A stretch of DNA of 6,572 nt. It comes from an uncultured Collinsella sp. (GTDB taxonomy: Bacteria > Actinomycetota > Coriobacteriia > Coriobacteriales > Coriobacteriaceae). Shown one piece after another: positions 1 through 5,407 of this stretch. Under the pieces are notes generated by a model, which saw only the letters and a program-made list of their open reading frames with translations, did no database searches and was not told where the DNA came from. The stretch's first letter is position 1. Every line of letters starts with the position of its first letter. Position numbers and translations under genes: made by a program. Location: NCBI GenBank assembly GCA_902496775.1, contig CABVCF010000096.1, positions 1 through 6,572 of the forward strand, in the 5' to 3' direction.

Positions 1-71
1 TGGGGCCGCGGCTCTGCGGCGAACTGAAGACGATGCCAGCGGATTGGGCGAAGGGCTCGCGTGCCCGCCGC
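1..71. other. left edge, possible tail of an upstream gene
   Basis: Reading from base 1 in frame 1 gives WGRGSAAN followed by TGA at 25-27, which could be the last residues of a gene entering from the left. Frames 2 and 3 are also open here, so the assignment is weak. I see no ribosome-binding site, RNA or terminator in this stretch. It leads straight into the repeat array. Confidence 0.2.
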
Positions 72-218
72 ACGAGCGTGGAAAATTGGACACTCGCCAA
101 ACGAGAGTGGATATTCGGACGGACGAGCGAGGATTTCCGGATACCTATCGAACGAGAGTGGGTATTTGGACGGAATTTGCCGCAAAAGCCCCAAAAACCG
201 TCCAAATATCCACTCTCG
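72..218. repeat. array of four related ~20-nt motifs
   Basis: A motif close to ACGAGAGTGGATATTYGGAC occurs directly at 72-91 (degenerate, 16 of 20 identical to the next copy), 101-120 and 152-171, and inverted at about 198-218. Copies at 102-122 and 153-173 both continue into CGG and differ at only two of 21 bases. The inverted copy differs at one base from each of them. Start-to-start spacings of the direct copies are 29 and 51 nt. This is not a CRISPR: repeats are too short, spacers are unequal and one copy is inverted. It could be protein-binding sites or a piece of a dispersed intergenic repeat. Confidence 0.75.
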
Positions 219-250
219 ATATCCGACCGTCCGAAAATCCTCGCTCGTCC
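121..250. repeat. large imperfect inverted repeat (53-nt arms)
   Basis: Arms 121-173 and 198-250 are reverse complements over 53 nt with 41 matches, separated by a 24-nt loop (174-197). The outer 16 bp (GGACGAGCGAGGATTT and its complement) are perfect. The inner ~21 bp have a single mismatch, which would be a G-U pair in RNA. The mismatches cluster in the middle of the arm. Transcribed, it would form a long hairpin with an internal loop. There is no U-tract on either side, so it is not a simple terminator. The structure resembles a non-autonomous palindromic repeat element, but no target-site duplication was found. Confidence 0.75.
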
Positions 251-357
251 ATCACTCGCGTATCTCTCGTCCCTCATTCGTCTCTAATATGAGAGATGAC
301 AGGAAGATGAGAGAAAAATATGAGAGATAACTGAGCAGCAAAGAGACAGGCAATCAT

Positions 358-420
358 GGTATTGTCTCAATACCAATTGTTCTACCAGCAAAAATATGTA
401 TAAATGAAGCAAATGGTAGA
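358..420. promoter_or_regulatory. two operator-like dyads around the promoter
   Basis: GGTATTG (358-364) is followed after 3 nt by its exact complement CAATACC (368-374). TCTACCA (381-387) is matched by TGGTAGA (414-420), so the second dyad spans the region from the putative -35 to the expected transcription start. Short perfect dyads placed across a promoter are typical repressor sites, but the binding protein is unknown. The first dyad could also be a weak RNA hairpin if transcription starts further upstream. Confidence 0.4.
377..404 (+). promoter_or_regulatory. putative promoter for the AlbA_2 regulator gene
   Basis: TTGTTC (377-382) and TATAAA (399-404) are spaced by 16 nt, a fair sigma-70-like pair. 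It would start transcription near 410 and give a leader of about 150 nt containing the perfect 427-482 hairpin. Surrounding sequence is the most AT-rich part of the window. No better pair is seen closer to the gene. Confidence 0.45.
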
Positions 421-426
421 CATTCC

Positions 427-482
427 ATCTCTCATCTATCTCTCTATCTCTAAGCCGAGAGATAGAGAGATAGATGAGAGAT
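427..482. repeat. perfect 25-bp palindrome with 6-nt loop
   Basis: Bases 427-451 and 458-482 are exact reverse complements, with loop AAGCCG (452-457). The arms are built from pyrimidine-rich/purine-rich repeats (ATCTCT / AGAGAT) and end in the ATGAGAGAT nonamer. In the predicted leader RNA this would be a very stable uninterrupted hairpin, though not a terminator because no U-run follows. It may be a DNA operator, a cruciform or an RNase III-type processing site. Position 78-133 nt before the start codon suggests a role in expression of the downstream gene. Confidence 0.85.
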
Positions 483-559
483 AATTACGAGAGATAACTG
501 AGAGACGAGGGAAATCTATCCGCGGCATTCTCCGCAGGACCGAGCGAAAGGACGTGCAG

Positions 560-2026
560 ATGAACGAAAACGAGCTGACCGGTCTGCTTGAGTCTTTAAG
601 GCGTATGGGCTCGGATGATCTTAACGTCGAAGTGAAGGAGAGCGCCACGACGCTTTCCCGCGATGTGTGGGAAACGGTGAGCGCATTCGCGAACACTGCC
701 GGCGGAATTATCGTGCTCGGAGTGAGTGAGCGCGCAGGTTTTGTCCCGGTTGAGAACTTCGAGACCGAGAAAGTGCTCAACCAATTTGTGTCAGGCATGG
801 GTGATGCGGGCGGTCGAGGAAAGCTGGCCAATCCGCCCAAATACACGATCGAGCGAGTGGAGCTTCAGGGCGTCATCGTTCTCGTCATTACGATTGAGGA
901 GCTCGATCCGTCGAGCAAGCCCTGCTATATCATAGAGCGGGGCGCCCAGGGCGGCAGCTACAAGCGCATCGATGACAAAGATGTGCCGCTTTCATCGACC
1001 GAAGTGCTCGCATTGGCGTCATACGGTCGAGCGACTCCGAGCGATCGCGACGCGGTGGCGGGTGCGGGCGCGGACGATCTCGACGAGACGCTGGTCGACC
1101 GTACGATAGATCGGGCTTTCTCGTTAACGCCCCGGGCAATGCGCGGCGCGTCGGATAAGCAAACGAAGTTGGAGCGCCTAAATATCTTTGATTCTCAATG
1201 CAATATCACCAAAGCCGGACTCTTGGCCGTGGGCACTTACCCTCAGCAGTTCTATCCCAAGCTCTATATTGATGTGGCTGCTCATGCGGGGACGCAGAAG
1301 GGCGCGGCGGGGTCGTTGAGGTTCATGGACCGCACAATCTGTGAGGGAACGTTGGGCGAGATGATCTCGGATGCTGTCGCGGCCGTCGCCAAGAATTTGC
1401 GGCGAACCTCGACCGTCCAAGGTGTCTCGCGTGTCGATTCGCTGGAGATTCCCGAGGAGGTTCTGCGCGAGGCAATCGCCAACGCCGTAATCCATCGAGA
1501 ATACGGGGATCGGTTCTGTGGACAATCGATTACCGTCGACGTCTTTGACGATCGTGTCGAGGTGACGAATCCTGGCGGCCTTTACGGGGGAAAGACTCGC
1601 GAGAACTTGTTTGACGGCAGCTCCCGATGCCGTAACGCGACGCTTGTGAAGCTCATGTCGATTGTCCCGCTGCCGGATGGCGCAGGTTCGCCGGCTGAGG
1701 GCAATGGCTCGGGCATCCCGATGATGATCGATGTCATGCGCGCGCATGGTCTGACCGAGCCCCTGTTCTGCCCGGGATTCGATCGGTTCAAGGTCGTACT
1801 TTACCGTTCAAAGATCGAGCCGGTCGATCATGGCGGGGGCTTAATTGTGACGGCACTCAAACACTACGGCGAGCTGGGGACGCGCGAGCTGGCAGAGCAC
1901 ACAGGGCTCACAATTTCCCAGGTTAGGTCGCGCGTCAACGCGCTCATTGCTCAAGGCGAGCTTGAGCCCACGGCGCCGGCGACGAGCCGCAACCGCAAGT
2001 ATCGACTGTCAGAGCGCGTGGGATAG
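560..2026 (+). CDS. AlbA_2 / GHKL-type ATPase / winged-helix predicted transcriptional regulator
   Basis: A 488-aa protein of the COG2865-like class of predicted regulators. Residues about 22-150 form a Schlafen AlbA_2 domain (VEVKES, then AFANTAGGIIVLGVSE). About 300-395 carry a GHKL-type ATPase module (HATPase_c_4): an N-box helix LREAIANAVIHREY (302-315), the G1 segment DRVEVTNPGGL (331-341), the RNATL stretch near 358-362 and a second glycine motif EGNGSGIP (380-387). Residues about 428-470 form a C-terminal winged helix-turn-helix (ELAEHTGLTISQVRSRVNAL). All family hallmarks are present, so the gene looks intact. The start is ATG at 560 because AAAGGA (547-552) sits 7 nt upstream; the in-frame GTG at 554 would leave no spacing. 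The family is thought to bind DNA or nucleic acid through its end domains, and the substrate is unknown. The repeat-rich leader suggests autoregulation (inference). It may regulate or belong with the nearby HNH gene, but the two are separated by a convergent gene. Confidence 0.93.
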   Translation: MNENELTGLLESLRRMGSDDLNVEVKESATTLSRDVWETVSAFANTAGGIIVLGVSERAGFVPVENFETEKVLNQFVSGMGDAGGRGKLANPPKYTIERVELQGVIVLVITIEELDPSSKPCYIIERGAQGGSYKRIDDKDVPLSSTEVLALASYGRATPSDRDAVAGAGADDLDETLVDRTIDRAFSLTPRAMRGASDKQTKLERLNIFDSQCNITKAGLLAVGTYPQQFYPKLYIDVAAHAGTQKGAAGSLRFMDRTICEGTLGEMISDAVAAVAKNLRRTSTVQGVSRVDSLEIPEEVLREAIANAVIHREYGDRFCGQSITVDVFDDRVEVTNPGGLYGGKTRENLFDGSSRCRNATLVKLMSIVPLPDGAGSPAEGNGSGIPMMIDVMRAHGLTEPLFCPGFDRFKVVLYRSKIEPVDHGGGLIVTALKHYGELGTRELAEHTGLTISQVRSRVNALIAQGELEPTAPATSRNRKYRLSERVG

Positions 2027-2035
2027 ATGCGTTAG

Positions 2036-2076
2036 TGGACGAGGCGACCCAATAATCGACCCTCGATTGGCGTCCA
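2036..2076. terminator. imperfect hairpin in the convergent gap
   Basis: TGGACG (2036-2041) pairs with CGTCCA (2071-2076), and the inner CCAA / TTGG and TCGA-CCC-TCGA (2056-2066) continue the stem with two bulges on the left side. It sits between the ends of two convergent genes, where a terminator is expected. There is no clear U-tract on either strand, so intrinsic termination is doubtful. Confidence 0.3.
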
Positions 2077-2126
2077 TTAAGGTAAAGCGGTTGTTGCCCA
2101 GTCGACGGTGATGCTAAAGGCTCGGT

Positions 2127-2618
2127 TTACGCCGGCATGGCCTCGAACCCGTCTATCAAGAACAGCCTAAGAACCAGCTTGATGACATTTCCCGGTTTGA
2201 CTTCGGCCGTGCCAAAGACGTGGCGCTCGGCGAGCTCGCTGCAGTATGCATAGATGTCGCGGATAAGGTCCGCGCCCGAAAGCGTAAACATGTAGCCTGC
2301 GTCCGAAAGCGCATTGGGCGCGGCGGGCAACTTGGCCATGTGGCAGAACGTTTGCAGGTCGGGCGCCATAGCGTCCTGGTAGCCAAGATGGTTGCCGTCT
2401 TCTTGTGCGGCGAGTTCCAGCTGGCGTACTCGATCCAGCGCCACTGCCAGCACAAAGCTCGGCGTAGGCGCATTGACGTCCTGAGTGGTCGCCACAAGCC
2501 TGCCCGCTGCCTGCGTGACAAGCCAAGCGACCTCGCGCTGGCAACGCACGGCCTTGCGCGTAACCGGCTTGATGGACGAAGAAGAAACGCTTCCCTTAGG
2601 CGGATTCGAAACAGCCAC
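2127..2618 (-). CDS. hypothetical protein, 163 aa
   Basis: I do not recognise this protein. It starts with GTG at 2618; GGAGG (complement of 2624-2628) lies 5 nt upstream, which fixes the start. The first ~25 residues are Ser/Pro/Lys-rich and probably disordered. The remainder looks mainly alpha-helical and soluble (RKAVRCQREVAWLVTQAAG, FVLAVALDRVRQLELAA, LSGADLIRDIYAYCSELAE), ending in a hydrophobic LRLFLIDGF. No signal peptide, transmembrane helix or metal motif is seen. The three cysteines and single histidines show no motif spacing. The antisense frame over the same region is Arg/His-rich and lacks such a ribosome-binding site, so the minus strand is the likely coding strand. It converges on the AlbA_2 gene and is divergent from the HNH gene. 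Confidence 0.7.
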   Translation of the reverse strand: MAVSNPPKGSVSSSSIKPVTRKAVRCQREVAWLVTQAAGRLVATTQDVNAPTPSFVLAVALDRVRQLELAAQEDGNHLGYQDAMAPDLQTFCHMAKLPAAPNALSDAGYMFTLSGADLIRDIYAYCSELAERHVFGTAEVKPGNVIKLVLRLFLIDGFEAMPA

Positions 2619-2833
2619 AAGAACCTCCCATGAACAATCCGGCCCAACAAGCCCGGATGAAACACGTGCTACATCAGTATACAGGGAAGTGGGGCAGCGG
2701 GGTACAAACGCGCCAGCGGCAAACCGAGAGCATCAACGATGTGCCGATCGCGGAATGAGATCTCGTAATAATTGACTCTCGGCCATATTATTGAGGGGCA
2801 TGACTCGCGTTCGTATGGTTGTAGGTGCTGGCG
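2619..2833. other. divergent intergenic region
   Basis: This 215-nt gap separates the minus-strand 163-aa gene and the HNH gene. It holds a candidate minus-strand promoter (2676-2707). It also has a 7-bp dyad CCGAGAG (2724-2730) / CTCTCGG (2776-2782), a GAGATCTC palindrome (2757-2764) and a -10-like TATTAT (2786-2791) on the plus strand without a good -35 at the right distance. The dyad could be an operator shared by the two divergent genes. Confidence 0.35.
2676..2707 (-). promoter_or_regulatory. candidate promoter for the 163-aa gene
   Basis: On the minus strand TATACT (complement of 2676-2681) is a good -10 match, and TTGTAC (complement of 2702-2707) lies 20 nt upstream, longer than the usual 17. 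Transcription would start about 50 nt before the GTG start. The spacing makes the -35 assignment uncertain. Confidence 0.35.
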
Positions 2834-3916
2834 ATGAACGACATTGACCTTGCTGTTCCGTTGATGGATGGACCAAGCTATGACCGCGCCTGCAGTCTCG
2901 TGCCTTCCGAATACGTTGAGGCATGGGAGTGGTTTCTGGGTGAGGAACAGCGCGGCGGCGTTTGGACCAGCCTTCCGCACCACACCAAGGAAGATAGCCC
3001 TCAGTATCAGTATCGTTTGAGAATTGGCTCGGACTTCTTTCCTGTAACGCGGGATTCAGGGATCTTCTGGCCGGGCCAGGATCGGGTGAAGCAAGATCCC
3101 AATAAGATCTTTGCGCTTTCGGTCCATAACTCTAAAAAGAGCTTCTACACCGATGTACCTCCGCTCTATTTGGACGATGGTACGTGGGTCATTAAGTATT
3201 CGGTCCAAGCGCCAGGCGCCGTTGGTTCTCGAGACCAGAATTACAACCGTAAAATGCTCAACTGCATGGAATGTGGCGTTCCAGTCGGAGTCATATTTGC
3301 AACCGAGGTGGGCTACAAGGTGCTCGGCCTTGCGTTTGTTGAACGGTTCGAGCCCGAAAACGGATGGTTTGTTCTGCACGGTCCTGTTCATAAAGGCGGA
3401 CCGGACCCCCGTTTTGCGCCCGACATGAGCTATCTGAAGCACATGCCCGTCGATATTGAGTTTGCCGGACAGGGTACGACCGACGACGAAAAGGTCCGCT
3501 ATGCGTTAAGGCGCGAGCGATTGGGGCAGCAATGGTTCCGCAAGCAGCTCGTTGCCGCCTATGATGGCCGTTGCGCGGTGTCGGACTGCGGCGTCAGCGA
3601 AGCTCTGGAGGCTGCACATATCGAGAATTACTCGGGACCCAAATCGCAGGTTGCCAGCAACGGCATTCTGCTTCGGCGCGACTTACATGCTTTATTCGAT
3701 GCTCATCTGATTTCGTTTGAGCCTGTTTGCGGCGAATATCGGCTGTGCGGATCGTACCTGCTGGATAAGACCGACTATGCTTCCTTTGCGGGCGCGACGC
3801 TAAGGCAGCCGAATGAGCATCAGTGGCGACCCAATACGGTGTTTCTTGAGGCCCATCGCATTGAGTTCGATCGCTCGGAAAAGAAGCGTGAAAAGGCGGG
3901 GCTTCTGCCGTATTAG
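2834..3916 (+). CDS. HNH endonuclease with N-terminal SRA/PUA-like domain, candidate modification-dependent restriction enzyme
   Basis: A 360-aa protein. The C-terminal part (about 230-292) matches the HNH_2 type of beta-beta-alpha-metal nuclease: C247 and C252, AHI with the presumed catalytic H262, N276 (ASNGILL) and LRRDLHALFD with D283 and H285. Only one Cys pair is present. The middle region (about 89-185) resembles SRA-type base-flipping domains: IFALSVHNS, IKYSVQAPG, DQNYNRKML (134-142), GVPVGVIF (148-155), YKVLGLAFV (161-169) and NGWFVLHGP (176-184), in the order seen in SRA and McrA-like proteins. SRA-HNH fusions are known type IV enzymes that cut DNA carrying modified cytosine, so that role is inferred here. 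Start ATG at 2834 is preferred because AGGTG (2823-2827) is 6 nt upstream; GTG at 2825 has no ribosome-binding site. The nuclease call is strong, the SRA call moderate. It could also be an HNH protein with an unrelated N-terminal domain. Confidence 0.88.
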   Translation: MNDIDLAVPLMDGPSYDRACSLVPSEYVEAWEWFLGEEQRGGVWTSLPHHTKEDSPQYQYRLRIGSDFFPVTRDSGIFWPGQDRVKQDPNKIFALSVHNSKKSFYTDVPPLYLDDGTWVIKYSVQAPGAVGSRDQNYNRKMLNCMECGVPVGVIFATEVGYKVLGLAFVERFEPENGWFVLHGPVHKGGPDPRFAPDMSYLKHMPVDIEFAGQGTTDDEKVRYALRRERLGQQWFRKQLVAAYDGRCAVSDCGVSEALEAAHIENYSGPKSQVASNGILLRRDLHALFDAHLISFEPVCGEYRLCGSYLLDKTDYASFAGATLRQPNEHQWRPNTVFLEAHRIEFDRSEKKREKAGLLPY

Positions 3917-4038
3917 CGTATTTGGCTTTGGCATTCTTTGACGATCGTGTTGTTTGATCGGATCGCGTGGCGATGCAATCTCGCGCACGCCCGCCGGTGC
4001 ATGCTCTTCCTGTTTTGTATAGCGAGAGGGGAGCGTGT

Positions 4039-4323
4039 ATGAGCTGGCGAGGCGATATTGCGATGGGGAAGTACGGAAAACTGCCGTGTGCCCTTATAGA
4101 CAACAATATGTTTCCGAGCGTAGAGGTTGATTGCGGGTCGTTTGTCGTCACCTGCCCTTGCTGCGGCTCGCAAATACCGTGTCTCGACATTCGGTTCATC
4201 GATGCGCGCGACAGACTCAGCGACGAAGTGAGAAAACGGACAGGCGTTCATATGCCGGTGTATCCGGAGAAATGCCCTGTTTGTGGCCTCGATATCGTGT
4301 ACGACGCCGGCGACGAGGGATAG
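4039..4323 (+). CDS. small zinc-ribbon protein, 94 aa
   Basis: It carries two zinc knuckles, CPCCG (C39-C42) and CPVCG (C79-C82), separated by 36 residues, a zinc-ribbon arrangement. The linker is charged and probably helical (DARDRLSDEVRKRTG). There is no membrane segment. ATG at 4039 is chosen because of AGAGGGGAG just upstream (4025-4033); an upstream in-frame GTG at 3967 lacks a ribosome-binding site. It lies 122 nt after the HNH gene in the same orientation and may share its transcript, since I see no terminator between. Zinc ribbons of this size bind DNA, RNA or protein, and no specific function can be assigned. The opposite strand is also open here, but the paired CPxCG motifs favour this frame. 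Confidence 0.68.
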   Translation: MSWRGDIAMGKYGKLPCALIDNNMFPSVEVDCGSFVVTCPCCGSQIPCLDIRFIDARDRLSDEVRKRTGVHMPVYPEKCPVCGLDIVYDAGDEG

Positions 4324-4329
4324 GTGATG

Positions 4330-4358
4330 CGGAGGAGCTGGCTGTGAAGGCTTCTCCG
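4330..4358. terminator. hairpin in the convergent gap, possible terminator
   Basis: CGGAGGAGC (4330-4338) pairs with GCTTCTCCG (4350-4358), a 9-bp stem with one G-T pair and an 11-nt loop. It fills the 38-nt gap between the zinc-ribbon gene and the convergent DUF5710 gene. Neither side has a convincing U-tract, so any bidirectional termination would be weak or factor-assisted. Confidence 0.4.
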
Positions 4359-4361
4359 TCT

Positions 4362-5048
4362 CTACAAATAAATCCCCTCACCGAGTTGCTTGTGGAACTC
4401 GGCGTGATGGTCACGTGCCCAGGTAAAGAGCGCTTGGTCAAAGTCGGTGCGCGTGGCCGGGACGCCAAAGACGCCGGCAACTTCGACGCGCACAAACTCC
4501 AGTGCCGGCAGCTTGTTGATGGCAGTGAGGGCAAATGGGGACGAGGGCTCCTCGAACAGATAGCGGCTGCCTTGCAGCGCGTCGCAACTGGTGCACGTGT
4601 TGCCGAGCGACGGGGCTTTGGAGGCTCGCGCGCCTACGGGCTTGTAGCCGCAGCGCTTATGAAGGTAGTCGCGGATCTCGCCTGGCACGCAGCCAAGAGC
4701 GGGCACGATGGCGAGTGCGTTGGCGTTGGCCGTGTCGATGGCAATGTGCCCGGCTTCGTTGGGCGCGTGCGCGATGACGATGCTCTCGTCGTTATCGGCT
4801 CGATAGGGAATGCCGAAGGCCGCGACCGAGGTCTCTTTGTGACACTTCCAGCACTCGCGCTTGCCCAGTACTAGATATATATACGGCGCTGAGGGGTCGG
4901 ATCGGTCAACACCGGGCAGCCACTCGGCAAAGGGTTCGGGGTTGACGCCGCTGGGTACATACCAGATCTTCTTGGTCCGGTCCCATTTGGCGCCCAGCGC
5001 CTTGGCTTCTTCTTTGTGCGAAAAGGGGACATCGAGCTCGGTGCGCAT
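4362..5048 (-). CDS. DUF5710 domain protein with two CxxC motifs
   Basis: A 228-aa protein. Residues 1-45 match the DUF5710 pattern: LDVPFSHKEEAKALGAKWD followed by KIWYVPSGVNPEPFAEWL. This small domain is common at the N-terminus of proteins of plasmids and other mobile elements, and its role is not established. Two CxxC pairs follow, CWKC (66-69) and CTSC (152-155), probably one split zinc site enclosing an 82-residue insert. The C-terminal segment (about 180-228) has no recognised motif. ATG at 5048 is preferred because AAGGAG lies 5 nt upstream (complement 5054-5059); a longer frame from 5084 has no such signal. It lies downstream of the tRNA-Val gene on the same strand, but a terminator separates them, so it needs its own promoter, which I could not identify. 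Confidence 0.82.
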   Translation of the reverse strand: MRTELDVPFSHKEEAKALGAKWDRTKKIWYVPSGVNPEPFAEWLPGVDRSDPSAPYIYLVLGKRECWKCHKETSVAAFGIPYRADNDESIVIAHAPNEAGHIAIDTANANALAIVPALGCVPGEIRDYLHKRCGYKPVGARASKAPSLGNTCTSCDALQGSRYLFEEPSSPFALTAINKLPALEFVRVEVAGVFGVPATRTDFDQALFTWARDHHAEFHKQLGEGIYL

Positions 5049-5229
5049 GGCGGCTCCTTGGTGCTGCAGGTGCAAGTGGCTCAAGGATACCGCAGGGCAC
5101 AGACATCGCGGCGTTTTGCTGAGAAGTTGCGGCGCGGACTGATTGGTTATGCCGATGGATAGATCGGCAAGTAGATGGTCGGCTTTTGGCTAGTTGGGCG
5201 GTTGGAACTGCCGGCGGATTTGGCGACAT
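5049..5229. other. intergenic region between DUF5710 gene and tRNA
   Basis: It holds a perfect 6-bp hairpin GCCGAT-GGATAG-ATCGGC (5151-5168) with no U-tract, and a -10-like TATCCT on the minus strand (complement of 5084-5089) with no matching -35. Nothing else can be supported. Confidence 0.3.
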
Positions 5230-5266
5230 AAAACAAAACAGCCCAGAGGACATAGCCTTTGAGCTG
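5230..5266 (-). terminator. rho-independent terminator of tRNA-Val
   Basis: On the minus strand CAGCTCA (complement of 5260-5266) pairs with TGGGCTG (complement of 5239-5245), a 7-bp stem with one G-U pair, followed at once by TTTTGTTTT (complement of 5230-5238). It starts 8 nt after the CCA end of the tRNA. Stem, U-tract and location all fit an intrinsic terminator. Confidence 0.75.
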
Positions 5267-5274
5267 CGAACATT

Positions 5275-5349
5275 TGGTGGGCGTTAGAAGATTTGAACTT
5301 CTGACCTCTTCCGTGTCAGGGAAGCGCTCTCCCCCTGAGCTAAACGCCC
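5275..5349 (-). tRNA. tRNA-Val (anticodon GAC), CCA encoded
   Basis: The reverse complement folds into a complete 75-nt cloverleaf including an encoded CCA. The acceptor stem is GGGCGTT/AACGCCC with discriminator A. The D arm is GCTC-AGGGGGA-GAGC. The anticodon arm is CTTCC-CTGACAC-GGAAG, which places GAC at positions 34-36 and reads valine codons GUC and GUU. The variable loop is AGGTC. The T arm is AGAAG-TTCAAAT-CTTCT. All stems are perfectly paired. It is expressed as a single-gene unit, with a promoter upstream and a terminator just downstream. Its 3' end faces the accessory-looking left part of the window. Confidence 0.97.
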
Positions 5350-5357
5350 GATCAAGG

Positions 5358-5371
5358 GTGCGCAAGCGCAC
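5358..5371. repeat. 14-bp palindrome in the tRNA leader
   Basis: GTGCGC-AA-GCGCAC is a perfect 6-bp dyad with a 2-nt centre, between the expected transcription start and the 5' end of the tRNA. It would fold in the precursor RNA leader or could be a protein site at the start region. Confidence 0.5.
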
Positions 5372-5378
5372 AAGGGAT

Positions 5379-5407
5379 AATATAACGGAGCCTGAACTCG
5401 GTGGCAA
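5379..5407 (-). promoter_or_regulatory. promoter of tRNA-Val
   Basis: On the minus strand TTGCCA (complement of 5402-5407) and TATATT (complement of 5379-5384) are separated by exactly 17 nt, a strong sigma-70-type promoter. Transcription would start near 5372, leaving a ~22-nt leader before the mature tRNA at 5349. Confidence 0.75.

Larger units (their letters stand above)
289..502. repeat. iterated ATGAGAGAT nonamers upstream of the AlbA_2 gene
   Basis: The 9-mer ATGAGAGAT occurs exactly at 289-297, 320-328 and 474-482, and inverted at 427-435. Near copies are at 307-315 (ATGAGAGAA) and 487-495 (ACGAGAGAT), and an inverted CGAGAGAT is at 262-269. The copies at 320 and 487 extend to a shared 16-mer, AYGAGAGATAACTGAG (320-335 and 487-502). 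They bracket the putative promoter and lie in the leader of the downstream regulator gene. Iterated sites in both orientations around a regulator's own promoter suggest an operator, which is inference. Confidence 0.65.

Noticed and set aside
72..250. CRISPR-like array
   Set aside because: Repeats are imperfect, unequally spaced and one is inverted, and no cas gene is present.
33..330. Overlapping small open frames of 82-89 codons
   Set aside because: They overlap each other across an inverted-repeat element and none has a convincing ribosome-binding site; treated as non-coding unless translation is shown.
2220..2633. Plus-strand 137-codon frame opposite the 163-aa gene
   Set aside because: Arg/His-rich product with no clear ribosome-binding site; the minus-strand frame has GGAGG at proper spacing and a more natural composition.
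3594..4251. Minus-strand frames of 112-201 codons opposite the HNH and zinc-ribbon genes
   Set aside because: They overlap the HNH catalytic region and CPxCG motifs on the other strand, have no family features and look like antisense shadows.
4131..4874. Plus-strand 247-codon frame opposite the DUF5710 gene
   Set aside because: Its product is Arg/Gly-rich without motifs, while the minus strand shows a recognisable DUF5710 domain, CxxC pairs and a good ribosome-binding site.
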